Part shown: positions 43,520 to 51,366 of the stretch, piece after piece
How positions within the stretch are numbered: position 1 is the first letter of the stretch
How the letters are laid out: every line of letters starts with the position of its first letter
Assembly: GCF_001401755.1 (NCBI RefSeq)
Contig: NZ_AVQK01000014.1
Coordinates: 245,216 to 309,215 of the forward strand
DNA length: 64,000 nt
Source of the DNA: Aquimarina longa SW024
GTDB taxonomy: Bacteria; Bacteroidota; Bacteroidia; Flavobacteriales; Flavobacteriaceae
Direction of reading: 5' to 3'
Translations under genes and position numbers: made by a program
Notes under the pieces: generated by a model
Database searches by the model: none
What the model saw: only the letters and a program-made list of their open reading frames with translations
What the model was told of the DNA's origin: nothing

Positions 43520-44767
43520 ATGAAAATTACAAGTTTACTAAAAATAGCATGCATATCAGGAGTTTTTGCCTTTATATCATGTTCTTCAGATGATGATGCA
43601 GCTCCAGCGGATCAAATAAAAGAGCCAACAAATTATACATTCGAGCGAGATGGTAAGAGTTCTGTAAGTTTTGGTGGGCAGACTACACGGATAGAAATGG
43701 CCACTATATTAGCTGGTAAATTAAAAGATAATACACAGACAGAAGCAGTATTAGATGCTATGTTTGATCATAAAAAAGGTGCTAATGATTTTGGTGATAA
43801 TGCAGATTTAAATGCATCCACTAAGAGTGTAAGAAGTAAGACTGCAGCATCTAAGGATTATTTCTCTATTAATGTTACTGATGCTGCTGATATCAAAAAA
43901 GATTTTGATGGATGGATTAAAAGTCAGGTAGATGATGTATTTCCTAACTGGACAAAAGAAGCCTCTGCGGGTGTTGCTGGATTTCGTCAAGAAGCAGAAG
44001 GAGGGTCTAAGCGATATATTACAGCAAAAGGATTAGAGCTTAATCAAGTATTTGCAAAAAGTTTGATAGGTGGATTAATGGCTGATCAAGCATTAAATAA
44101 TTATTTAGGAAAAGCGGTTCTTGAAGAAGCAGACAATGTAAAAAATAATGATAATGGAACTGTAGTAGAAGGAAAGTCTTATACGACTATGGAACATAAA
44201 TGGGATGAGGCATATGGATATTTATTTGGTGCTGCTCCAGACAAAGCTAACCCGTTAGCAAATATAGGTACTGGTAGTAATCAGAAAGGAGATGATTCAT
44301 TCTTAAGTAAGTATCTTGATAGAGTAAATGATGATACCGATTTTACAGGAATAGCAAGCGATATTTTTAATGCATTTAAATTAGGTAGAGCTGCTATTGT
44401 AGCAAAAAAGTATGATGTACGTGATGCGCAAGCTGCTATCATTAGAGAAAAAGTATCTCAGGTTATTGCAGTAAGAGCAGTATATTACTTACAACAGGGT
44501 AAAAAAGCACTAGAAGCACCTGTAGTTGATCATGCTGCGGCATTCCATGATTTATCAGAAGGATATGGATTTATATATAGCTTACAATTTACCAGAAAAC
44601 CAGATAGTAAGACACCTTACCTTACAAGATCAGAAGTTCAGGGCTTAATCAATCAGCTTATGAGTGGTACTAATGGACTATGGGACGTAACACCAAAAAC
44701 TTTACAAACAATTTCTGAAGCAATTGCCAAAAAGTTTAGCTTTACTGTAGCACAAGCAGGAAGCTAA
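43520..44767 (+). CDS. DUF4856 domain lipoprotein
   Basis: A 415-residue lipoprotein; lipobox FISC with Cys about residue 21, followed by SSDDD, a pattern that favours outer-membrane surface display in this phylum. The mature part is a long helical DUF4856 domain: YTFERDGKSSVSFGGQTTRIEM, then DQALNNYLGKAVLEE, EHKWDEAYGYLFGA and HDLSEGYGFIYSLQF. The helical fold and the conserved E/H residues recall imelysin, the product of the next gene. Both families occur together near iron-uptake TonB receptors. Metal or heme binding is possible but not shown. A terminator-like hairpin separates it from imelysin. Confidence 0.85.
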   Translation: MKITSLLKIACISGVFAFISCSSDDDAAPADQIKEPTNYTFERDGKSSVSFGGQTTRIEMATILAGKLKDNTQTEAVLDAMFDHKKGANDFGDNADLNASTKSVRSKTAASKDYFSINVTDAADIKKDFDGWIKSQVDDVFPNWTKEASAGVAGFRQEAEGGSKRYITAKGLELNQVFAKSLIGGLMADQALNNYLGKAVLEEADNVKNNDNGTVVEGKSYTTMEHKWDEAYGYLFGAAPDKANPLANIGTGSNQKGDDSFLSKYLDRVNDDTDFTGIASDIFNAFKLGRAAIVAKKYDVRDAQAAIIREKVSQVIAVRAVYYLQQGKKALEAPVVDHAAAFHDLSEGYGFIYSLQFTRKPDSKTPYLTRSEVQGLINQLMSGTNGLWDVTPKTLQTISEAIAKKFSFTVAQAGS

Positions 44768-44792
44768 TCCTGTCATGAAAATATAAAGTAAG

Positions 44793-44834
44793 AAAAAAGA
44801 GGCAGGAAATTATCTCATTTCCACCTCTTTTTTT
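44793..44834 (+). terminator. terminator or attenuator between DUF4856 and imelysin genes
   Basis: AAAAAAGAGG pairs with CCTCTTTTTT and inside it GGAAAT with ATTTCC, with a long T run. The next promoter element begins on the T run, so the imelysin part may be expressed from both a read-through and its own start. Confidence 0.75.
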
Positions 44835-44841
44835 ACATTTG
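44834..44841 (+). promoter_or_regulatory. -7 promoter element for imelysin gene
   Basis: TACATTTG followed by C matches TAnnTTTG, 31 nt before the ATG at 44873. No -33 TTG is seen because the position is taken by the terminator stem. Confidence 0.45.
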
Positions 44842-44848
44842 CAGAAAT

Positions 44849-44871
44849 TTATTAAGAATAAATAAAAATAG
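44849..44871. promoter_or_regulatory. iron-box candidate 2 (imelysin leader)
   Basis: TTATTAAGAAT-A-AATAAAAATAG matches the copy over the hmuR start (59156-59178) at 20 of 23 positions, and in both cases the box starts 15-16 nt after the beginning of the -7 element. It ends one base before the ATG. Confidence 0.45.
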
Positions 44872-44872
44872 G

Positions 44873-46006
44873 ATGATGGTCAGAAAGTCAGTGTTTTCAG
44901 TTATAGCATTAGTTTTTTTTATGTTAGGCTGCTCTTCAGATAATAATACTAATGATGAAGGGGCTAATGGAGGTAAAGATAGTTTTGATAGAAAGGCATT
45001 GTTGACTAATATCGCAGACAATATAGCAATACCAGCATATCAAAAATTTTCTGAAGATATTACAGCCTTAAAAGCCTCGACTTCGAATTTTGTTACTACA
45101 GCTAATGCGTCAAATCTTGTAGCATTACGACAATCATGGATAACAGCTTATACGTCTTGGCAATCTGTAGGAATGTTCCAAATAGGAAAAGCAGAGGAAC
45201 TTTCATTAAGGAATTTTATGAATGTATATCCAGTAACTGTAAGTGATATAGAGTCTAATGTTACCTCTGGATCATATGATCTAACTTCAGTTACCAAACA
45301 AGATGAACAAGGATTTGGAGCTTTGGACTATCTTTTGAATGGATTATCTGATACTGATGCAGGTATAGTTGAGTTTTATACTACTAATCCTAATGCTAGT
45401 GGGTATAAGAAGTATATATCTGATCTGGTAAATCGTATGGATGATCTTACAAAGCAAGTTTTAGCTGATTGGAAAAATGGGTATAGAGATACATTTGTAA
45501 ATAATAATGGTTCTTCTGCAACAAGTTCATTGGATAAGATTGTTAACGATTTCATTTTTCATTATGAGAAACATTTTCGAGCAGCTAAAATAGGGATTCC
45601 TGCAGGAGTATTTTCTGGCACTCCATTAGATACTAAAGTAGAAGCCTTTTATAAAAAAGATGTGTCAAAAGCACTTTTTAATACAAGTCTTACGGCGCTA
45701 CAAGACTTTTTTAATGGAAAACATTTTGCAAGTACCACTACAGGAGAGAGTCTAAAAACGTATTTAGATTTTTTAAATACGATTAAAAATGGTGAAAACC
45801 TGAGTTTGCTTATCAATAATCAATTTGAGGCTTCTAAGAAAAAGGCAGCAAGCTTAGATAATGATTTATCGAATCAAGTACGATCTAATAATACGTTAAT
45901 GCTTGAAACTTATGAAGAACTACAGAAAAATGTGGTTTTGCTAAAAGTAGATATGCTTCAGGCAATTTCGGTGAGTGTTGATTATGTAGATGCTGATGGA
46001 GATTAA
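44873..46006 (+). CDS. imelysin family (M75) iron-uptake lipoprotein
   Basis: A 377-residue lipoprotein: lipobox MLGC, Cys about residue 20. The imelysin domain (about 40-370) is helical and contains the N-terminal block NIADNIAIPAYQKFSEDI, the middle RQSWITAYTSWQSVGMFQIG, then GFGALDYLLNG and FHYEKHFRAAKIGIPAG. The classical GxHxxE motif of imelysin peptidases is not seen in that exact form, so it is more like the non-peptidase iron-regulated branch. These proteins act in iron acquisition in the periplasm or at the surface. It lies 13 nt before the HTTM gene, in one operon with the TonB receptor. Confidence 0.88.
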   Translation: MMVRKSVFSVIALVFFMLGCSSDNNTNDEGANGGKDSFDRKALLTNIADNIAIPAYQKFSEDITALKASTSNFVTTANASNLVALRQSWITAYTSWQSVGMFQIGKAEELSLRNFMNVYPVTVSDIESNVTSGSYDLTSVTKQDEQGFGALDYLLNGLSDTDAGIVEFYTTNPNASGYKKYISDLVNRMDDLTKQVLADWKNGYRDTFVNNNGSSATSSLDKIVNDFIFHYEKHFRAAKIGIPAGVFSGTPLDTKVEAFYKKDVSKALFNTSLTALQDFFNGKHFASTTTGESLKTYLDFLNTIKNGENLSLLINNQFEASKKKAASLDNDLSNQVRSNNTLMLETYEELQKNVVLLKVDMLQAISVSVDYVDADGD

Positions 46007-46018
46007 GTAAAGAATATA

Positions 46019-47380
46019 ATGATCATTAATAGTACCGAATATCTAAAAAAAAATACGGAGGCTGCACCACTTGCAGTCTTTCGTATTTTTTTTGGGATAA
46101 TGATGCTGATTAGTATTATTCGTTTTTGGAGTTATGGATGGATTGATAAATTATATATTCAGCCAAAATTCTTTTTCTCATATTATGGTTTTGAATGGGT
46201 AAAACCTCTAGGAATATATACGTATGTAATTTTTATATTGTGTGGAGTCTCTACAATCTTTATAACATTAGGATATCAATATAGAATTGCAATCATTACT
46301 TTTTTTCTCAGTTTTACGTATATAGAGTTACTCGATAAAACGACCTATCTCAATCATTACTATTTTATAAGTTTACTGAGTTTTATACTTATTTTTTTAC
46401 CTGCAAATGCATATTATTCTTTAGATGCAAAAATAAAAGGAGTTTCGTATCAATCGATTCCTAGCTGGACAATAGATGCACTTAAACTGCTGTTAGGAAT
46501 TGTATATTTTTATGCCGGTTTAGCAAAACTTAATTCAGATTGGTTGATCAAAGCCATGCCTCTAAAAATCTGGTTACCCTCTAAGTATGATGTACCACTT
46601 TTGGGAGAGTTGATGCAGCAAGAATGGATGCATTATCTGTTTAGTTACTCAGGGATGATATATGATCTTACCATACCTTTATTGTTATTATATCGTAAGA
46701 CAAGACCTTTTGCATTTATACTTGTAGTCGTTTTTCATGTCTTAACCCGAGTACTTTTTCCTATAGGAATGTTTCCATATATTATGATTGTTAGTACATT
46801 GGTGTTTTTTGATTCAGGTTTTCATCATAAGGTATTACGTAATATCTCCAAGATATTTAAAATAAATAAGGCACAGTTTGATACCGATAAAGTATTAGAG
46901 ATTATTCCTCAAAAAAATAAAATTCTCTTTACTACTCTTATACTATTTTTTGTAATTCAGTTCCTTTTTCCGTTTAGATATTTGCTCTATCCAGGAGAGT
47001 TATTTTGGACAGAAGAAGGATACCGATTTTCTTGGAGAGTAATGTTAATGGAAAAGGCAGGGTATGCTAATTTTAAAATAGTTGATGGAGAAACAAAAAA
47101 GCGGTTTTATGTAGATAATGATGATTTTCTAACCGTTTTTCAGCAAAAACAGATGGCAACCCAGCCAGATTTTATATTAGAATATGCACAATATTTAAAA
47201 AAACATTTTGAGAATCAAGGGCATCAAAATGTACAAGTATTTGTGGAGAGTTATGTAGCGCTTAACGGACGGTTAAGTACGCCATATATTGATCCTCAGA
47301 TAGATTTAGGAAAGCAAAAAGAGTCATTTAAACATAAAAAGTGGATTATTCCATTCAACGATGAGATTAAGGGATTATAG
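46019..47380 (+). CDS. HTTM domain membrane protein
   Basis: A 453-residue protein with six to eight membrane helices in the first 320 residues. The HTTM domain is related to vitamin K-dependent gamma-carboxylase: APLAVFRIFFGIMMLISIIRF, TTYLNHYYFISLLSF, YFYAGLAKLNSDWLIKAMPL and FPYIMIVSTLVFFD match the conserved helices. A C-terminal soluble part (about 325-453) follows. In flavobacteria it recurs between imelysin and a TonB receptor, which suggests a part in iron uptake, but no biochemical role is established. Its end overlaps the start of the receptor gene by 20 nt. Confidence 0.88.
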   Translation: MIINSTEYLKKNTEAAPLAVFRIFFGIMMLISIIRFWSYGWIDKLYIQPKFFFSYYGFEWVKPLGIYTYVIFILCGVSTIFITLGYQYRIAIITFFLSFTYIELLDKTTYLNHYYFISLLSFILIFLPANAYYSLDAKIKGVSYQSIPSWTIDALKLLLGIVYFYAGLAKLNSDWLIKAMPLKIWLPSKYDVPLLGELMQQEWMHYLFSYSGMIYDLTIPLLLLYRKTRPFAFILVVVFHVLTRVLFPIGMFPYIMIVSTLVFFDSGFHHKVLRNISKIFKINKAQFDTDKVLEIIPQKNKILFTTLILFFVIQFLFPFRYLLYPGELFWTEEGYRFSWRVMLMEKAGYANFKIVDGETKKRFYVDNDDFLTVFQQKQMATQPDFILEYAQYLKKHFENQGHQNVQVFVESYVALNGRLSTPYIDPQIDLGKQKESFKHKKWIIPFNDEIKGL

Positions 47381-49832
47381 AGTATTTATAGGAATGTTGT
47401 TAATTGCAACTTCAGTTTTTGGACAGTATCAATTAGAAGGAACAGTAATCGGTAGAAATAACGAGCCTATCGCTAATGCAGAGGTGTACAATCAGGCTAT
47501 AGGTACGCAAGTAGTCACCGATAAAAGTGGGAGATTTATATTTGATGATCTACCTGCAGGAAAGTATTTGATTGCTATTTTTAGTTTTGATTTCGAAATT
47601 TATGAAGAGCAAGTTACTATTGAAGGTAATGCATCAAAAACTTTTGTATTAAAACCTCTTGGAGAAGAGTTGTCTGAGGTATTGATCACGCAGAGACGAG
47701 AGAAAATTTTTGGGTTAAAACAGTTGAAGCCTGTAGAGGGAACTGCAATTTTTGCAGGAAAAAAGAGTGAAGTAGTGCTAGTAGATCAAACTGTTGGTAA
47801 TTTGGCATCAAATAATGCTCGTCAAATATATGCACAGGTAGTAGGCTTAAATATATATGAAAATAGTGATGCGGGATTGCAATTAAATATAGGAGGGCGA
47901 GGATTAGATCCTAATCGATCTGCTAATTTTAATATCAAGCAAAACGGCTATGATATCAGTGCTGATGTTTTAGGATATCCCGAGAGTTATTATACTCCTC
48001 CTGCAGAAGCATTAAGTGAAATCCAGGTGATACGAGGAGCAGCATCATTACAGTATGGAACTCAGTTTGGAGGGTTGATTAATTTTAAGATGAAACAACC
48101 TAATCCAAACAAAGAGATAGAGTTGGTATCTAGACAAACATTAGGCTCATTTAATCTGTTTACTAGTTTTAATAGTTTAAGTGGTACTATAGATAAGTTT
48201 AGTTACTATACGTATATAAATTATAAATCGGGAGATGGTTATCGACCAAATTCTGAATTTGATTCTAAAAATATTTATGCTACTATTGGATATGCTTTTA
48301 CGGATAAGACAAAGCTAACTTTAGACGTTACATATCTGGATTATCTGGCACAACAACCAGGAGGATTAACCGATACTCAGTTTAATAAAGACCCCAACTA
48401 TAGCAATAGAACCCGAAATTGGTTTGATATTGATTGGAAATTGTTCTCACTAAAATTAGAACATAAATTTTCTAAAAAAACTGATTTTAGCCTTAACCTT
48501 TTTGGTCTTGATGCTTCTAGAAAAGCAGTAGGTTTTAGAGGAAATCCTACAATATTAAATTCTAATCCAATTACAGATGTTGATGAAGTAGACGCTAATG
48601 GTACTTATGAGTTTCCTCGTGATTTGATTACGGGTAATTTTAGAAACTGGGGGGCTGAAGCTAGAGTATTAAGCAGGTATAACTTACTAGGGAAAGAGTC
48701 TGTTTTTTTACTGGGGGCAAAATATTATCAGGCTAATAATGATTCTAGGCAGGGAGCTGGTAGTAATAAGACTGATGCAGATTTTAATTTTGCTACAGTA
48801 GCATTTCCTGATTACCCAAATCAATCTACTTTTGATTTTCCTAATTTAAATGTGGCACTATTTGGGGAGCATATTTTTAATCTTTCGGATACATTCTCGG
48901 TTACTCCAGGATTTAGGTTTGAGTATATTAAAACAGAAAGTAAAGGAGAGTATAATGAAGTAAATTTTGATTTAGCAGGAAATCCAATAGCTAATACCAT
49001 AAGAATGGATAATAGAGTTTTTGATCGTTCTTTCTTTTTATTTGGTATAGGCGCAAGTTATAAACCTAATAGAAATATAGAAGTGTATGCTAATATCTCT
49101 CAGAATTATAGATCTGTAACCTTTAGTGATATTCGTGTGGTGAGCCCAACATTTAAAATAGATCCTCAGATATCAGATGAAGAAGGGTATACAGCCGATT
49201 TTGGGGCTAGAGGTAGGGTAGGTGATATACTATCTTATGATATTGGAGGTTTTGGATTATTGTATGATGATCGTATTGGTACTGTATTCGATGATAGAGC
49301 AAATCGAGTTAGAAAAAACATAGGAAAAGCATTTATATATGGATTAGAGTCTTTTGTAGATTGGAATATCCTTTCGACATTTTTTACTGATACAGCTAAT
49401 TATAAGGTTAATTGGTTTGTCAATACATCACTGACGGATTCAGAGTATCTAGAATCAGAAGAAGCAGGGGTAAAGGGTAAGAAAGTAGAATTTATACCGG
49501 CAATTAATTTAAAAACGGGAGTAAAATTTGGGTATAAAAACTTTATGGTCAGTACACAATTCACCTATTTATCAGAGCAATATACAGATGTTAGTAATTC
49601 TGCTATAGCACAATCAACAGATAATCGTAATGGTATTATAGGAGAAATACCATCATATCATATCTTAGATGTTTCAGCGTCTTACACCTATAAGAACTTT
49701 AAGCTAGAAACAGGGATAAATAATGTATTAGATACTTCTTATTTTACCAGAAGAGCCACAGGATATCCTGGTCCAGGGATCATACCCTCTGATCCATTGA
49801 CTTGGTATGCTACTCTGCAGTTTAAATGGTAG
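47361..49832 (+). CDS. TonB-dependent receptor, FecA-like
   Basis: An 823-residue outer-membrane receptor. Signal peptide (FIGMLLIATSVFGQ), a carboxypeptidase-regulatory-like domain (about 25-110: GTVIGRNNEPIANAEVYNQA), a TonB box region around LSEVLITQRR, the plug (about 130-245: VGLNIYENSDAGLQLNIGGRG, LSEIQVIRGAASLQYGTQFGG) and a 22-strand barrel ending YATLQFKW with a terminal aromatic residue. The family is close to ferric citrate receptors. It is the last gene of DUF4856-imelysin-HTTM-TonB, and its ligand is presumably an iron chelate. Confidence 0.93.
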   Translation: MRLRDYRVFIGMLLIATSVFGQYQLEGTVIGRNNEPIANAEVYNQAIGTQVVTDKSGRFIFDDLPAGKYLIAIFSFDFEIYEEQVTIEGNASKTFVLKPLGEELSEVLITQRREKIFGLKQLKPVEGTAIFAGKKSEVVLVDQTVGNLASNNARQIYAQVVGLNIYENSDAGLQLNIGGRGLDPNRSANFNIKQNGYDISADVLGYPESYYTPPAEALSEIQVIRGAASLQYGTQFGGLINFKMKQPNPNKEIELVSRQTLGSFNLFTSFNSLSGTIDKFSYYTYINYKSGDGYRPNSEFDSKNIYATIGYAFTDKTKLTLDVTYLDYLAQQPGGLTDTQFNKDPNYSNRTRNWFDIDWKLFSLKLEHKFSKKTDFSLNLFGLDASRKAVGFRGNPTILNSNPITDVDEVDANGTYEFPRDLITGNFRNWGAEARVLSRYNLLGKESVFLLGAKYYQANNDSRQGAGSNKTDADFNFATVAFPDYPNQSTFDFPNLNVALFGEHIFNLSDTFSVTPGFRFEYIKTESKGEYNEVNFDLAGNPIANTIRMDNRVFDRSFFLFGIGASYKPNRNIEVYANISQNYRSVTFSDIRVVSPTFKIDPQISDEEGYTADFGARGRVGDILSYDIGGFGLLYDDRIGTVFDDRANRVRKNIGKAFIYGLESFVDWNILSTFFTDTANYKVNWFVNTSLTDSEYLESEEAGVKGKKVEFIPAINLKTGVKFGYKNFMVSTQFTYLSEQYTDVSNSAIAQSTDNRNGIIGEIPSYHILDVSASYTYKNFKLETGINNVLDTSYFTRRATGYPGPGIIPSDPLTWYATLQFKW

Positions 49833-49956
49833 TATGGTAATAAATTAACTTTTGTTCAATCAAAAATATAATTGCATTTTTATATTTTTGGATGGGTATA
49901 ATTATTATTATACACATGGCATACTAATCTATTTCGAAAAACAAAACGATAGACTG

Positions 49957-50469
49957 ATGAAAGATTTTTTAGAGTATGATACGATGATAGCACAATATTA
50001 TGGAAATATGTCTAACCATATATTGCCATTATCATCATGGGAGTTTTATGGAGAACATCATACTCAATTAGAGCGTTTTAAAGAAGATCTTACTGCTATA
50101 AAGAAAATAACCAAAGATTGGAATTTTGAAAGAGATTATAATAAAGAATTCTTAGAAAAAGAGTCGGTCATTGTTATTACCAATCCTAATTTAACTATTG
50201 TATATGCTTCGCAGAATATTCAAAAGTTAAATGGATATTCTTCTGATGAGGTAATTGGGAACTCTCCAAAAATGTTTCAGGGTAAAGATACCTGTATTAA
50301 GACAGCAGCACTGGTAAGAACAGCGGTACAAGAAAGAAAACCTTTTAAAGTTTCGATATTAAATTATAGAAAAGATAATACTCCATATACATGTATAATC
50401 AAGGGATTTCCTGTACATAATAAAAAAGGAAAATTGGTCAATTACATTGCTTTTGAAAAAGCTGCATAA
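49957..50469 (+). CDS. PAS domain protein, LOV-like without the photoactive Cys
   Basis: Start set at MKDFLEYDTMIAQYYGN; an upstream ATG at 49852 reads through AT-rich sequence. 170 residues. A helical N-terminus (1-60: ISxWEFYGEHHTQLERF-like LSSWEFYGEHH) precedes a PAS domain (about 65-168): SVIVITNPNLTIVYASQNIQ, LNGYSSDEVIGNSPKMFQGK, FKVSILNYRKDNTPYTC and GFPVHNKKGKLVNYIAFE. The arrangement resembles LOV flavin domains, but the reactive Cys of NCRFLQ is absent (here SPKMFQ). No effector domain. It lies between the iron TonB operon and ferritin, so a redox or metal signal is conceivable. Confidence 0.78.
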   Translation: MKDFLEYDTMIAQYYGNMSNHILPLSSWEFYGEHHTQLERFKEDLTAIKKITKDWNFERDYNKEFLEKESVIVITNPNLTIVYASQNIQKLNGYSSDEVIGNSPKMFQGKDTCIKTAALVRTAVQERKPFKVSILNYRKDNTPYTCIIKGFPVHNKKGKLVNYIAFEKAA

Positions 50470-50597
50470 ATACATTAGCAGAGTTTAGAGAATTTTATTT
50501 TTTGATAGTCTGATTATAAATTAAGGATAACACTACTGGAATTTTCTTTTTAAGATAGATTAATTATGTATTTTAGTTTTTTAAATAAAACCAAGAA

Positions 50598-51098
50598 ATG
50601 ATACCAGAAATAGAGCAATTATTAAACGATCAAATAACATATGAAGCAAAAGCTTCTGCACAGTATTTATCTATGGCTAGCTGGGCTGATACAAATGGGT
50701 ATAATGGTGTTGCAGAGTTTTTTTACATGCAATCAGAAGAAGAGCGATTACATATGACTAAGCTTGTTAAATTTATAAATGAGCGAAGTGGTGTTGCAAT
50801 TATACCAGCAGTTGATAAACCCAGAAATGATTTTGATTCATTGATAGAATTGTTTGAGATATTTTTAGAAAGCGAAGAGTTTGTTACTGCTAAGATCAAT
50901 AACATTATACATGAATGCCTAACGCTTAAAGACTATAATGTTCATAATTTTATGCAGTGGTATGTATCAGAGCAGTTAGAAGAAGAAGCGACTGCACGTA
51001 CATTATTAGATAAACTAAAGATTATTGGTGATGACAAATCTGGTCATTATTTGTTTGATCGAGATATTAATACATTTCAAGCTACTGAACAAGCCTAA
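50598..51098 (+). CDS. ftnA: ferritin
   Basis: A 166-residue non-heme ferritin that oxidises Fe(II) and stores it inside a 24-subunit shell. Ferroxidase ligands are in place: Glu16 in YEAKASAQYLSMASW, Glu49 and His52 in SEEERLHMTKLVKFINERSG, and the second Glu pair in QWYVSEQLEEEATARTLLDKL. Four-helix bundle, normal length. It fits with the surrounding iron genes. I see no iron-box candidate directly upstream, but one lies just downstream at 51172. Confidence 0.96.
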   Translation: MIPEIEQLLNDQITYEAKASAQYLSMASWADTNGYNGVAEFFYMQSEEERLHMTKLVKFINERSGVAIIPAVDKPRNDFDSLIELFEIFLESEEFVTAKINNIIHECLTLKDYNVHNFMQWYVSEQLEEEATARTLLDKLKIIGDDKSGHYLFDRDINTFQATEQA

Positions 51099-51130
51099 GT
51101 GATTGTTAATAAAATAGTAAAGAAAAAATG

Positions 51131-51158
51131 AAGCTTCCTTTTTTAGGAAGTTTTTTTT
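51131..51158 (+). terminator. terminator of ferritin gene
   Basis: AAGCTTCCT and AGGAAGTTT with a 5-nt T loop and an 8-nt T run. Confidence 0.85.
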
Positions 51159-51171
51159 ATTAATTTTGTAC

Positions 51172-51194
51172 TTATTTAGATTTGATAAAAATTA
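51172..51194. promoter_or_regulatory. iron-box candidate 3 (upstream of Cys/Lys-rich ORF)
   Basis: TTATTTAGATT-T-GATAAAAATTA: the left half is identical to the copies at 43426 and 59113; the right half is weaker. A TAATTTTG -7-like box (51161-51168) lies just upstream and a TAGATTTG lies inside the element. Confidence 0.4.
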
Positions 51195-51201
51195 AAAAAC
51201 A

Positions 51202-51345
51202 GTGCAAAACACTACTATCTCAGTCATAAATACTCCATGTGTGATCATGAATTGTGAAATATCTTGTGGAGGTAAAAAGAAAAAATGCTGTAAGAAATAC
51301 AAAAAGAAAGGAAAGACGAATTGTAAAAAATGTCCTAAATTGTAA
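51202..51345 (+). CDS. small Cys/Lys-rich protein (putative metal binder)
   Basis: The frame runs from GTG (51202) or ATG (51247) to TAA (51343-51345), giving 47 or 32 residues. The shorter product begins MNCEISCGGKKKKCC and ends KKGKTNCKKCPKL: six Cys (seven with the longer start, which adds PCVIM) arranged as CxxxC, CC and CxxC among 14 Lys. This is typical of small metal-binding or nucleic-acid-binding proteins, and I recall similar Cys/Lys-rich short ORFs in flavobacteria. It lies between ferritin and a reductase gene, with an iron-box candidate and a -7-like box upstream. Function unknown; reality as a gene is supported by composition and position. Confidence 0.55.
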   Translation: MQNTTISVINTPCVIMNCEISCGGKKKKCCKKYKKKGKTNCKKCPKL

Positions 51346-51366
51346 GCTTGCCTTTAGGAAGTTAGT

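Noticed and set aside
49957..50469. Blue-light LOV photoreceptor
   Set aside because: The adduct-forming Cys of the NCRFLQ motif is absent (SPKMFQ instead).
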